Origin: Chrysoperla carnea
Taxonomy: Eukaryota > Arthropoda > Insecta > Neuroptera > Chrysopidae
DNA: 64,000 bases
NCBI RefSeq assembly: GCF_905475395.1
Contig: NC_058342.1
Span: 6,483,501-6,547,500, forward strand
Reading direction: 5' to 3'
In this document: piece after piece, positions 1 to 11,042 of the stretch
How the letters are laid out: the number at the start of each line of letters is the position of its first letter
Position numbering within the stretch: the stretch's first letter is position 1
The notes under the pieces: model-generated
Told to the model about the DNA's origin: nothing
Databases searched by the model: none
The model's input: only the letters and a program-made list of their open reading frames with translations
Made by a program: the position numbers and the translations under genes

Positions 1-862
1 CAAAATGGCCGCCACCATTCCAGCGTCCGAGTAGAACTTTCGTGGATATGTTTTTTTTATACCTACTCGCACATACTTGGTGGATCTTTTCGTTTATTTA
101 TTGTAAGTCGTAAGGTAAAAGTGTCTAACAAAACTTATGTATCATATGCCGAGCCCGATATGCTGAACATGTAGATTTTCTGGTTGTTACTATAATTATA
201 ACCTCTTGTCGATATTTACACCTGATGTAAGAAAACACATAAACTATGTAATAGAAAAAATTTCTAACAAAAACGTAGCAGCGTATCGCTTATAAATAAA
301 ATCATGTTTATTTTTGAAAAAAAAAATCATAAACAGCGAACTTGTTCAAAAATTCTTTTACTTTTCTTCAAAAATTGTAAAAACATTTTTAAAAAAAATG
401 AACAACAATTTTATCAAAAAACTTAACTACCCGATGGACATTCTCCCAAAGTTTTAAGGAAAACTATTTCTAAGTAATTGAGGAATAAAATATGTGTCGA
501 ATTTCAGAACAATCGTGTCCATATTGATAGATTATATATTATGGATATGAATCTTCAATTTCTCCAATTTACGTAACTCAATATTGATTGATTTTCTCAA
601 AAACGCCATGGCTATAAATTGTCAAAAAAAATTCAGATAATATTGTGAATTTCATGAAGTACTTAACAAACCTAATAATAGTTTGGAAATACCTTGATGT
701 ATACTTTATAATATAATGAGAGTTTGCCTATTCTAGTAAAAAGTTTGTAACGCTTAGAAATAATGATTATCGAAATGCAATTAAATCATTTTCACAAATC
801 TGTCCGTTAATTTTCGCGATAAATCGAAAATGGAAATAATCATGATAAAATTTGATTGGTGT
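1..862. other. AT-rich sequence, no gene seen
   Basis: No reading frame with recognisable protein character is visible on either strand, and I see no clear repeat structure apart from short A and T runs. Nothing further can be supported here. Confidence 0.6.
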
Positions 863-1003
863 GTGCAGTCCGCCACCAAATTAGCAAAGAGTAACATTCA
901 CTAGCTAATTCTTACTGATGATGACTACTTGGTAGTCGAAAATACGTATTTTAAAAATACAAAAAACTGATCTAGGAATTGGGGCAAAAATCGAAATTTA
1001 TTT
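863..1003 (+). repeat. Dispersed repeat copy 1, probably the 3' region of a Penelope-like element
   Basis: This stretch is nearly identical to 17599-17753. The second copy has about 12 extra bases after the shared segment ending CATTCA. Both copies contain a hammerhead-like ribozyme core (see 908-958). Hammerhead motifs are known from the terminal repeats of Penelope-like retroelements, and copy 2 lies about 250 bp downstream of a short frame compatible with a GIY-YIG endonuclease tail. The family assignment is inference. Confidence 0.6.
908..958 (+). ncRNA. Hammerhead-like ribozyme motif, copy 1
   Basis: The conserved core CTGATGA is at 915-921. It is followed by a hairpin, GACTAC (923-928) with GTAGTC (932-937) and loop TTG, then GAA (938-940). 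Stem III is the self-complementary AATACGTATT (941-950), T951 is the cleavage-site base, and stem I pairs ATTCTTA (908-914) with TAAAAAT (952-958) with one C/A mismatch. A very short palindromic stem III is typical of the minimal hammerheads of Penelope-like elements. One extra T (922) between the core and stem II is irregular and could weaken activity. Confidence 0.6.
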
Positions 1004-1797
1004 CGACATATCCTAGAGTTCTCATTTATTATCTTCGATAATATTTAAATTTATTAATAACAAGTTTATTTATGAAATATTAATAATGGCAGTAGTAATA
1101 AAAAATATTGAATATTAAGTTGAATTTAAGTATACTAATATCATATAATCAATAATTGTTTCAATTAAAAAAAAAACATAAATGTGATATATTTTACGAT
1201 GTATATTTAGAAGCACACAACTGGCCAGTTCAGAAGTCACGAACAGAGTGATAAAATGATAAAATATCCCAGTATTCAGATCATTTGGCGGAAATGGTGA
1301 AAAATTAACAGTATTTCTTTGATTAATGAAAATAGAAAAAAAATCTCCTTTTTGTTTTCACTAATTTCACAAACTATTTTCGTTAAATTTTATAAAAAAA
1401 ATTCAAAAAATATATTTATGATGAATTACAAATGTGGATCCCATAATACAAATAAATATTTTAAGTTTGAGAGCGTTAATTTGTTGAAAAAATTAACATT
1501 AATTAAATACATCCACTTTATTTTTAGATTTTTTCAAACAAAAATTAATTTAATTAATTTTTCAATCAATTTTCAAAACATTTAAGTACATTTCGACTTG
1601 TTAGTCATCTTCAGAACAATGAAGTTATAAATAACATACCCAACTTATACTAAAAATTAAAATTTTAATTTATATTATTATCAGGTTATAGAAACATGCA
1701 GACTTGATGAAAATATAAATAAAAACAATTAAATTAAAACAATTACATAAATAAACTAAATAAACAATTACATAAATAAACTAAAAAGACCTTTATA
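1004..1797. other. AT-rich sequence, no gene seen
   Basis: The longest frame here (1319-1585, plus strand) is a low-complexity Asn/Lys/Phe/Ile frame of the kind expected by chance in very AT-rich DNA. It has no motif and no upstream signal. I see no other structure. Confidence 0.5.
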
Positions 1798-2129
1798 GTT
1801 CAGTTATGTGTATGTAAAAAATTTTCAAAGTGCCCTGAGGGGGTGTTTCTTCCATTGAATTGGAAAATACTTTTTTATTCAGTACATTATATGGAATCAT
1901 TTTCTGATAAAATCGGTGGACGGCGGTGACTTTTTAGGTTCAGTTATGTATATGTAAAAAATTTTCAAAGTCGCCTGGTTAGGAGAGTGTTTCTTCCATT
2001 GAATTGGAAAAATGACCTGATACTTTTTTATTCAGTACATTATAAGGAATCATTTTTTGATAAAATCAGTGGACGGCGGAGACTTTTTAGGTTCAGTTAT
2101 GTATATGTAAAAAATTTTCAAAGTGAACG
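1798..2129. repeat. Degenerate tandem repeat, ~140-150 bp unit
   Basis: The segment beginning GTTCAGTTATGT starts at 1798, 1938 and 2091. The first unit is 140 bp and the second 153 bp; the second has a short insertion after the shared GTGTTTCTTCCATTGAATT. The third is cut off after about 35 bp. Units 1 and 2 both contain the landmark GGACGGCGG just before their ends. Confidence 0.8.
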
Positions 2130-2761
2130 TTTCTGTGAACGTTGGTTTTCTATAAATATCAAACGCAAATGGCCACCTAATCTGGTTAATTTCAAATCCA
2201 AAAAATTTCGGGACTCATTTCCTCCCTTCTCTAAAAGGAATTTCACTTTGGGATCGAGTGAATTAGCACGGCTCGGAAAACTATTCATTTGTTGATTCGA
2301 TAGAATTTATTGTGAATTTCAAAATAATTCTGGTCCAATGATAATTAAAGACACGCAAGTAATTCATTTTTAATAGGCTTCTGTCCTCAATTTGAAAAAT
2401 TGGTTTATATATTACCAATTTATAAACCAAGTATCAAAGGAAATTTTAGATAAAAAGTTTTTCTTTTTTATTTAAAGTTGGACTAAACCTAAACCAATTC
2501 TGAAAATTTTAGGGTGAATGTTGGAATTCCCGATTTCAATAACTAAATTAATCAAAAGTACTCATATTTAACATAGTCTTATGATATGTTTTCACAGATT
2601 TTTTCGATTTCGATACTAGTCAATGGAAATTACTAAAAAGATATTTAAATTAAAGTTAAAGCTATGATAAATTATTGAAAACAAAAAAAAACCATTGTGC
2701 CCGACTAATTAAGGATGTACGAGTACGGTAGGGGAGACAAAAAATTTTACAAAATATATAC

Positions 2762-2992
2762 TATTTTCAATTTTGATGGTGAATTATGTTATTACTTGAC
2801 AATATAAGACGAAAAGTAAGAATACAATTTTTCGGTACCTAAATAATTTTCAAAATATCGAATATTGAAAATTTTGTTTAATTACTTAGCTTTCGATTTT
2901 TCGAAAACCAAGGCAGATCTCGAAAATTTGTATTCTTATTTTTCATGTTCATGAAGCTATGACAAAATTCATCACCAAAGTTGAATATAAGG
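2762..2992. repeat. Imperfect fold-back element
   Basis: The arm at about 2762-2833 matches the reverse complement of about 2920-2992. Landmarks are TTTTGATGGTGAATT on the left against TTCATCACCAAAG on the right, and AAGAATACAA on the left against TTGTATTCTT on the right. The arms flank an AT-rich centre. It could be a MITE; no target duplication was found. Confidence 0.5.
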
Positions 2993-3072
2993 AACAAATA
3001 ATTTCAACCTTAATCTAAAATTGCCTTGGTAGTCTAACTACTTTTATATCTAATTTACACTAAAAAAGTATT

Positions 3073-3076
<4 letters not shown>

Positions 3077-3103
<27 letters not shown>
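3077..3103 (+). repeat. Run of 27 A
   Basis: An uninterrupted A run in non-coding DNA. It could be the tail of an old retroposed sequence, but nothing upstream supports a particular source. Confidence 0.7.
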
Positions 3104-4061
3104 CTATTACCATTATGTATTTTGAATTTTCAAATACCAATTCAAATTTACTTCAAAAATACTCTACACTGTCCATGGCGTGTCGAATGACGTTACGACT
3201 TGGCAAAGAATCATTTTTGTTATGACAGTTCGTATCACAAGAACTGTGTAATGCTCCAGTACAATTATTAAAACGTCAAACAAATACGGAAAAAAGAGGC
3301 TAAAACTTACAAAGAGGAATGGTTTTAATAGTTTATCAATAAATTCAAGAATACATTTTTGTGAAGATCATCAGCATAATCTATATATTTTATAAGTCTA
3401 AAGCAAAACTGATTAAGTTGGTCGAATCAGAATTTTGCAAGTATATTGATGAAGTAATTATGTATGAGTTGAGGTTATTTTGTTTTTGTTTTATGATTTG
3501 AAGTTGCATTTTAGTGTTATTATTTATTGTAATAGACACAGTTTTATTTATTTTTCTAGGTGGCAAATGATATGGTTAATGCTATGTTGGTAGTGTGCAT
3601 GAAACAAGGTTGTACTCCAAGTAAATTTGAATGTCAAGAATACAGGTGAAAAAGGTCATGCAGTAGTAAAGAACAGCCGGATACATTAAAAGAAAAATAA
3701 TAATGATAACCACAGAATGTCTGAGTAAACCAGAAGAAAGTTGTACACTAAGTTCCTCTCTCAAAAATATTTCTGATAAAAGTTCAGGTACAACACAAAT
3801 TGTATTTATTTTTGAGATTTTCAAACAGATGGAGCAAATGTGTCAGAAATTTGATGTGAGCAAAAAGCAAATAAATCTGTTCAAGCATTTATAACACACA
3901 AATTAAGCTTTCCAGACCAAAGGGAAGTCAATGGACGAGGCATTCCCACCTTTGTAACTGTCACTTATATCTATTTCTTTATTCCCAATGAAAGTTGGCA
4001 CTATTTTAAAACCAAATCCTTACTGAGTTTGACCTAGAAAAGAAAAATTACAATAAATATA

Positions 4062-4853
4062 TTGATTGAAAAAGAGCACGATGACAGTGATGTTATACCG
4101 CCTGTATGCGCCAACAGTCCCACAAAATCAGTGCATTCATTACTTAAATTTTCCTCTGACCGTATTGAATTAATTGCAGAAGATAGAAAAATAGAAGAAC
4201 ACGAGACCATATTAAATACAATTAGACAAATTGAGAAAGAAACCTCGATTGTATGTTGGTGTTCCGCACAGTTGTGACTACTCAATTAATGCAATAAAAG
4301 ATGAAATAAGTATTCCCAAACATCATTTATTTTTCTACTTAAATAAAATAAGACTGGATAGTAAAGTAACCCAATTAACAAATGAATATGGAATGAATTT
4401 TTCATATTTACGCAAAATATTTTTAAAAAATATACCGTTAATAGCAAGTGTTATGTGTACGTTTATTGTGGAGCCCAGATAGTGAAATGATTAATGAAAT
4501 TTTGCCATTACCTTTGGCATTGAGACATAAATATCACAATGTTAGTTGTATTATCTATAGATTGCGTTGAAATTGAGGTGGAAAATCCATATAAGGCAGT
4601 AAACTAAGCTCTGACATGGTCAGATTATAAGAAAGCCAACGCAATAAAATATTTAATATCATCTACACCAAACGGATTGGTAAAACGTGTGTGATGGAAT
4701 CATGTGATTTTGTAAAAACATTAAAAATGGTATTGTGTTATGGCAGGCAGGGACTTTAAACATTTAAACCAATATCTGAAAAAGTCAATTATCACGCTTG
4801 TAAGACCTCCAAGTGTTGAAAAAGAAGTTAAAATAAGAATCTTGGAAAACTGA
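4062..4853 (+). pseudogene. DDE_Tnp_4-type DNA transposase relic (3' truncated)
   Basis: Broken frames read in the order expected of a DDE_Tnp_4 transposase. First comes a helix-turn-helix-like stretch around 4330-4440 (QLTNEYGM, then LRKIFLKNIPLIA). A frame shift leads to WSPDSEMINEILP around 4470-4520. The first catalytic Asp follows in IDCVEIE (4557-), then ALTWSDYKKANAIKYLI (4617-) and AGRDFKHL with RPPSV (4743-4818). Stops at about 4605 and 4692 plus frame shifts make it non-functional. A Gln/Cys-rich stretch at about 3595-3700 vaguely resembles the end of a THAP finger, which often precedes this transposase type, but I would not rely on that. The frame ends where a jockey-like RT fragment begins. 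Confidence 0.7.
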
Positions 4854-6663
4854 TAAAAATCACACTTGGATAACTGATGAAATTCCAAAACTATCAAAAT
4901 TAAAATACACACTGTACTTGAAAGTAAAGGACTCCGAAAGGTTGAGCTTAGATACGGAACCGTTAAAACAAGAATATGAAAATCTTTGCAAAACTATCAT
5001 AAAAAAAGTACAATCCACAAAAAAAAAAACTTATAATAGAGAACTTATATCTAGCTCAGAAAATAAATCTGCATCCATTTGGAGAATAATAAAAAATCAC
5101 TCCAACACAAACCAAGGTGAAAGCAATGTTCCGGATACTATGCTTATTAATAATATGCTTATTAATAGTATGCTTATTAATAGTATGCTGATTAATAGTA
5201 TGCTTATTAATAGTATGCTTATTAATAGTATGCTTATTAATAGTATGCTTATTAATAGTATGCTTATTAATAGTATGCTTATTAATAGTATGCTTATTAA
5301 TAGTATGCTTATTAATAGTATGCTTATTAATAGTATGCTTATTAATAGTATGCTTATTAATAGTATGCTTATTAATAGTATGCTTATTAATAGTATGCTT
5401 ATTAATAGTATGCTGATTAATAGTATGCTGATTAATAATATGCTTATTAATAGTATGCTTATTAATAGTATGCTTATTAATAGTATGCTTATTAATAGTA
5501 TGCTTATTAATAGTATGCTTATTAATAGTATGCTTATTAATAGTATGCTTATTAATAGTATGCTTATTAATAGTATGCTTATTAATAGTATGCTTATTAA
5601 TAGTATGCTTATTAATAATATGCTTATTAATAGTATGCTTATTAATAGTATGCTTATTAATATTAAGCTTATTAATAGTCACAGGTCTACAGATCTTGCC
5701 AACGAAATAAATAATTATTTTGTAAACATTACAAGTACCTTAAATGTAAATAGATTAGTCCGAAAACCAAACTACAAGAAAATTCAACAAAATAATAATA
5801 TCTTTCTCCGCCCATGTATACCACAAGAAATTCAATCGACGATTAATTGTTTAAGAAATAAAAAGTTCGTTGGTTGGAATGATTTTCCACTTGATATTCT
5901 CAAAATGTCTTCGGAATATATATCGTATCCTCTAAGTCATATTGTTAATATGTGTTTGGAACATGGAGTTTTTCCAGACCTATTACAGATATCTGTCGTG
6001 AAACCACTGAATAGAAAGGGCGATAAAAATAGAATTGAAAATTATAGGCCGATATCCCTTTTGAGTAATATATGCAATCTGCCTCTTTTTAAGATGATAG
6101 ATAGAATTGTTAATGCTTGGAATAGAAATTTCTTAAATACACTTGCTCTGTTTGGTTTGACAAAAGCTTTTGATTGTGTCAACCATACATTGCTGTGCGA
6201 TAAGTTAGAATTCTATTTTTTAAGGGGTAATGCTCTAAGCCTGATGATTTCATATTTGTCAAACCGATATCAATGATCGTAAAAATAATAATAACGGAAA
6301 ATCTTTTAATGTTAGATTAATGTTAGCATTACAAAAGAAATGGATATTTTCTGAAGTCCCACAATGGTCTGTCCTCGATAATTTTCTTTTTATTGTGTAA
6401 AAAACGCAATACATACCTACGTTTTCTTCCCTGGATATGGGGAGATGAATTTTATTCAGTAAGATTCTTAGGTCTAACTGTGGACACAGGTTTGGCGTGG
6501 CGATTTCATATTGATAATATAATTTTAAAAAACAAATATATCTATCTTTTAAGAACATTGAATAAAATCGTTCCAAAACCGGTTTTACTGAACGTATACC
6601 ATGCTTTCATAGAATTCAATATCAGATATGGTATTTTTACTTGGTGTTGGGTTTTTCCAGTAA
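4854..6663 (+). pseudogene. Jockey-like non-LTR retrotransposon RT fragment
   Basis: The frame 4837-6276 starts inside the element, with no endonuclease domain present. TWITDEIPKLS (about 4864-) is the usual linker just after the endonuclease. After the minisatellite come NEINNYFVN, FLRPCIPQEI, KPLNRKGDKNRIENYRPISL and GLTKAFDCVNH. The frame stops at 6276. In another frame VPQWSVLDNFLFIV (6356-) corresponds to the usual VPQGSVLGPLLFL. The block with the catalytic DD is missing, and FLGLTVDTGLAW with RYGIFTWC (about 6465-6650) is the thumb region. It is truncated at both ends and deleted internally, so non-functional. Confidence 0.8.
5140..5679. repeat. 15-bp minisatellite, 36 units, inside an RT frame
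   Basis: The unit ATGCTTATTAATAGT encodes Met-Leu-Ile-Asn-Ser and repeats 36 times without losing frame. Variant units end in AAT instead of AGT, or have CTG instead of CTT. The last unit is degenerate. It lies in the linker between the endonuclease and RT parts. The opposite strand is also open and would encode repeated Thr-Ile-Asn-Lys-His. Confidence 0.97.
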
Positions 6664-6671
6664 CTTCTTAA

Positions 6672-7500
6672 ATTAAATGGACTGTAAATGTACTATCAAA
6701 ATATATAAAATCAATCGTTTTTGGTACAATTAAAATATTGAAGAATTTAACTAATATGTATCTGGGACCTACTGGATCCCTGAATGGCACGAGTCCTGAA
6801 CACGAGAAAAATCTTTGGATAACAGGATAGGGAAACGCACATCAAAAACGCTTGTTTTAACGAAATTATATTTATAAAATAGTTTAATTTTTAGTTTATT
6901 GCACTGAATTTTGCAAGTAAGGCATTAATGTGAATAAATAAACTTTGTCTTATCAAAACTTGATCCGACACCATAAATAAAATAATTATGAATTGTGAAA
7001 ACTCACTGGCGGCTAACTGCGGCCTCAACACTTGGAGATCGCCATGTCATGTCATGTCCCTGTTATTAATTCAAAAGCGCGCTGTTAGAGCTATAATGAA
7101 TGAAGTCTAATATCTTTATGAATTTTGAAAAGTGCATATAATCTTGAAGCACTAGAATTCATTTCCAGTAAATTATATTTTTCAAAGTCAGAGAATAACG
7201 TATTAATGCTTTAGAGAATATCATTTAAGGCAGTTTGAAATTTAGTTTTAGGATATTTTTTCAATTGGATAATTTTTTCATCATATATAAAATTGAATAT
7301 TTTATTCACTTTTTCTTGTTTTTGAAATGAGTTCACCTATTAACTTCTATTATAAGTTTTTTTTTTTTCTTAAAAAGTTTGAAAAGTTTTTAAACTCGAA
7401 ATAACTTTTAATTTGGCGTAAAAAGTCAGAGGAATTTCAAGATTTCGGTCTTTTAGAGTTATTCAGAGTTTATTGAACTAACTAATAGTGTCATTAATTT
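6672..7500. other. Mostly featureless, possible jockey remnant
   Basis: Around 7060-7100 the plus strand reads LLLIQKRAVRAIMN, which resembles the C-terminal QKRAIR motif of jockey-like ORF2 proteins and may be a displaced end of the element at 4854-6663. Around 6695-6765 a short frame (SKYIKSIVFGTIKILKNL) faintly resembles the last conserved block of DDE_Tnp_4 transposases. Both are weak. Confidence 0.3.
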
Positions 7501-7506
7501 GCTTAG

Positions 7507-8309
7507 GCCAGATTTCGCACTGGCTATGAAGTAATGGATAATGTTTTGGTGTTGAAAACAATCATAGACAAATCATTAGCCTTGAAAAGAACCAAAAACT
7601 TATCTGAGAAGGCATTCGATAAAGTAAATAGACATATTTTATGGAATAAACTTGTAAATATCGGACTGCCAATCTACATGATTGAGATACTTAAATCTAT
7701 ATATCAGTCCACTGCGTGTTGTATTCGATCGGATAATGGATATGTAAGCCCAGACTTTAAGACTTTTCAAGGTCTTAGGCAAGGCTGTCACTTATCGGCA
7801 CTTCATTCTTGGTATATATAAATGATATGTATGAATGGATGAAAAGAATATACACCACATCACCATGTATTAATGGTAAAGAAATAAAAATATTATTTTA
7901 CGCAGATGATGTGGTGTTTATTTCAAAAACAGTTGGAGGTATGCGAAGGTTTTGATAAAGTTAAAATAACTATTATTGGTACACTTGTAAAAAGCTCACC
8001 TATTTTGAAAGATGATAAATTTATATCAAAACAAGTAAAAACAAACAAATGACTGAGTAAATCATTGAAATACTATGTATAGACAGTTTTGATTGCGCAA
8101 TCGTTTGTTTTTTTACGTCATCTAAGTAAACAAAAGTAAGTAAAGTTTGGAGGAGTTTTGTGAAAGATGGATGTTGAGTGTGAATGTAAAGAAAACAAAA
8201 ATGATGATATTGACGATTGGACAAAAAAATAGCATGATTGAAGTATGGAAGTATAAAGAAGTGATTGTACAGAATTTTAGTTGTTCTGAATATTTGGGTG
8301 TAGTAATGT
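7507..8309 (+). pseudogene. Non-LTR retrotransposon RT relic, interrupted
   Basis: The frame 7507-7821 reads FRTGYEVMDNVLVL, then EKAFDKVNRHILW, and FQGLRQGCHLS, which are RT motifs. A one-base shift near 7800 moves the frame to LVYINDMYEWM, followed by KILFYADDVVFIS with the catalytic YADD (about 7897-7925). The frame is lost in inserted sequence at about 7955-8138 and resumes at 8139 with LEEFCERWMLSVNVKKTKMM and SEYLGVV. It is the palm and start of the thumb of one RT, broken by a small element. The clade is not certain. Confidence 0.75.
8028..8138. mobile_element. Small inverted-repeat (MITE-like) insertion in an RT relic
   Basis: The inserted sequence has GTAAAAACAAAC near its left end and GTTTGTTTTTTTAC near its right, which are inverted relative to each other. 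It contains the perfect 12-bp palindrome GATTGCGCAATC. The left part resembles the start of the dispersed repeat copies at 8670, 15725 and 20275. The right ~57 bp (8081-8138) is repeated at 8312-8368, so the RT segment 8139-8309 lies between direct repeats. Confidence 0.5.
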
Positions 8310-8311
8310 GT

Positions 8312-8368
8312 AGACAGTTTTGATTGCGCAATCGTTTGTTTTTTTACGTCATGTAAGTAAACAAAAAT
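8312..8368. repeat. Second copy of the 57-bp segment at 8081-8138
   Basis: It begins AGACAGTTTTGATTGCGC and ends with an AAACAAAA tract. It differs from the first copy at only a few positions (for example ACGTCATG against ACGTCATC). Confidence 0.85.
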
Positions 8369-8669
8369 AAACAAACAAACGCATACATAATATATGTAAT
8401 GTATTTTAAAATATATACAACAGGTAAGTGCATATACCGACTATAAATATACCGACTTTTTTTTATAATATAAATATTTGGAAATTTTTGACTGATTTGG
8501 TCGTCATAATTTTTTTGTAGAGGTCGCCAAAAAATACGCTTTTATCAATTACTGCCCTCTTTTTTCAATTTCAGATGCTTTAAAAAAAATCGAAAGCAAT
8601 CTTAAGGTACTTATTATTTTCTGGTATTAACTGAATAAAATTTGTAGAAATAAAAATAAAAAATACTAT

Positions 8670-9165
8670 AAAACAAAAACAAACAAATGACTGAGTTATT
8701 TGTTAAAATACCATGTATAAACTTTTTTTAATTACACTGCCACATTACACATACATACATATCACGCATACATATTCCTGATATTCCAATATAATACATA
8801 CTATATAAGTTGCGCCTAATTTGCGCTCTCACGGGTTAATACTGATGTTACGAAAAAATGTTTCAAACAAAAGTTGTTTATTTTTTATGAGGAACATTTT
8901 TTACATTTAAATTTTTGTTCTATCTCTAACGGTTTACAAAATGGGTCCTACCGACTCAAGACCAAATGGACTTATGTTGCTCATTTACGAACGAATCATT
9001 TTTCGTTTTTGAGTTATCGTGTTGACAGACAGTTGGAGGGACGGACATCCGAAAATGGACGAATTAGATGATTCTATGAACACCTATACCAAAATTTTTT
9101 CGTAGCATCAATATTTTTAAGCGTTAAAAACTTGGAACTAAACTTAATATACTATGTATATTTCA
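8670..9165 (+). repeat. Dispersed repeat family R, copy 1
   Basis: It shares a ~500-bp layout with 15725-16245. Common segments are ACAAATGACTGAGT at the start, ACGAAAAAATGTTTCAAAC, GAGTTATCGTG followed by an ACAGAC/GGACGGAC tract, and TATTTTTAAGCGTTA with AACTTGG near the end. A shorter version occurs at 20275-20483 and, inverted, at 59808-60022. I found no protein frame and cannot name the family. Confidence 0.75.
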
Positions 9166-9599
9166 TGTATACATAGAATTATAAGCCCTCTTAAACTGAA
9201 AATTAAACATTAAATAATGATATTATATATGAGATATCAAATAATCAAATATATAAAGGTGTATTTTGATGAAGTTTGACGCTGAGTTTGAGCGTCTAAT
9301 TAGGTGATCAGTTTAGATCGCCTAAAAAATGTTTAGCTTTTTACGATTAGACGCTGCTGAAGTTTTTTTTTCACCCAGTTGGCAGCACTGCCTGAACATT
9401 ATTTTTGACACTGATAAAGGCACAATTGTGGATAATCATATTCACCAGTCCTTATAGTCGCGTCATTTTAGCATTTTAGAGAATTTTTTTGTACTTTGAC
9501 CAATCGGGACAATATTGTTTTTAAATGTTTAGATAGATGTGTTCATCAAAATCTACATCTAACTTGGTGGCGCTTGAAAATTCGACCATTGCTATGGGC
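9166..9599. other. No gene seen
   Basis: No coding potential recognised. The segments GAGCGTCTAATTAGG (about 9289) and ACGATTAGACGCT (about 9340) form a short imperfect inverted pair. Confidence 0.4.
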
Positions 9600-10370
9600 C
9601 AAATAGGCCAATTATCAGATTCCAATTCTGAGGTGATTTTTGAAATTTTTAAAACTTTGAAAATATTCAACAAACTAGGCCAGAAACGTTTCGATATACT
9701 CCCTCCCTCCTGGGATAATTCACCCGGCTAGCCAAAAATATTAATTTTCTAAAATATTCAACAAAATGGACGAAAAAAGTAATCTCGAGGATTTTTGGGG
9801 TCGCTGATCACAATTTCGAAGTCAGAATTCCGATTTACTAACCCCTTCTAGAGTAAGTCTTCCCAACTGGCCCAAAACTGCAATATTAAGTAATTATTCA
9901 ACAAAATGGATCAAACAGGTTTTCTCGGGCGTTTTTGCGGGCGCTGATCATAGTTCCGAAGTCGAATTCTTAAATACTCTCCCTCTCTTGGGGTAATTTG
10001 GTCCCGCTGGTTCAAAACAGCAACTGTAAATATTCGACCAAATTATGAATTATGTCAGAAGGAGAGGGCGTATATAGAAATTCTGACTTTGGAATCGTAA
10101 TCAGCGACCTAAGAAACTCCCGCTTTTACTATTTTGGCCCATGTTATTGAATATTTTCAGAATATTGCTTTGGGCCAGCAGAGGGTAAACTATTCCAGGA
10201 AAGGGAGTAGTACATAGAAATTTTGACCTTAAAATCGTATTCAGTGACCCCAAAAACCCCCGAATATACCTTTTTGGTCCATTTGTCGAATATTTACATA
10301 TTTGGACAAGCAGGATGCACTCGCCACTGGTTCGGATCAGCAGGGAGTGAACTACTTCTGGAAGTGGTAG
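9600..10370. repeat. Palindromic array of degenerate ~140-bp units
   Basis: Landmarks recur: GCTGATCA, then GAAGTCAGAATTC, then a CTCCCTC tract with GGGATAATT, then AATATTCAACAAAATGGAC. They appear in forward order around 9620, 9800 and 9940, and in reverse complement from about 10060 (GAAATTCTGACTTT, CGTAATCAGCGAC) and again from about 10215. The turning point is near 10045. Units are diverged but the order of blocks is conserved in both directions. Confidence 0.65.
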
Positions 10371-10379
10371 TATATTGAA

Positions 10380-10665
10380 TTCCCCATAGCTGAATGCCAT
10401 AGGTCCACACAAGTTTAAGTATTGTTTTATACACTAACACTTATTGTTCAATGATAGCTTAGATTTTTGACCCAATAGCCAGTATTAGTTAGAAAATTTC
10501 AAGTTTAGCTGTTTTTTTTACAACCAGATGTGTTTACGCCAAGTCTTTATCAAGGTGTATACCAGACACTTGACTTCATTTGACTGTGGAAAACTGACAC
10601 CGTTCATTATAAGAGCTGGACACTCGTTAACTTGAATACGCCACTTTCAAGCAAAGTGAAATTAA
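10380..10665 (-). pseudogene. Jockey-family RT C-terminal relic
   Basis: Read from 10665 downward, the minus strand gives CPALIMNGVSFPQSNEVKCL, then TWRKHIWL, a stop, KKQLNLKF, YWLLGQKS, and finally VWTYGIQLWG after a frame shift. This is the order of the thumb/C-terminal part of jockey ORF2 proteins. Stops and shifts show it is dead. Its downstream end abuts the palindromic array. Confidence 0.7.
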
Positions 10666-10670
10666 AGCAT

Positions 10671-11040
10671 TTTGAAAAATCATCACATATTAATTAATGA
10701 TAAAATATATGAAAATAATTTTGCGATAAAGCATGCATATATGAAGAAAAAATTTTTGAAATCTTTTACAAAAAATCTTTTACATCATAGATATTATTTA
10801 ATAGTAATGGATCCAATTTTATTTTTATATAAATATCTATAAATGAAAAACCAAAGTGAAATTCAAGCATTTTTAAATATTCTGACATAGGAATTAACTA
10901 ATGAGGAAAATGTATTAAAATAATTTTGTTATAAAGCATGCATATCCCAAGAAAAACTTTTGAAATCGTTGTTAAATATCACAAATACTACATTTTACTC
11001 AATATTTTTTTAATTATTATTATATTATTTTCAAATTTTA
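10671..11040. other. AT-rich, no gene seen
   Basis: No recognisable coding or RNA feature. Two loosely similar ~180-bp halves share AAAGTGAAATT with AAGCATTTT and AAAGCATGCATAT, suggesting an old duplication. Confidence 0.4.
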
Positions 11041-11042
11041 TC

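Noticed and set aside
1319..1585. Plus-strand 88-aa frame rich in Asn, Lys, Phe and Ile
   Set aside because: Composition simply mirrors AT-rich DNA; no start context or motif.
5056..5682. Minus-strand 208-aa frame of repeated TINKH
   Set aside because: It is the reverse of the in-frame 15-bp minisatellite; there is no sign of an independent gene.
6820..6845. Homing-endonuclease-like site (GGATAACAGGATAGGG)
   Set aside because: Chance resemblance to a known recognition site; several mismatches and no associated gene.
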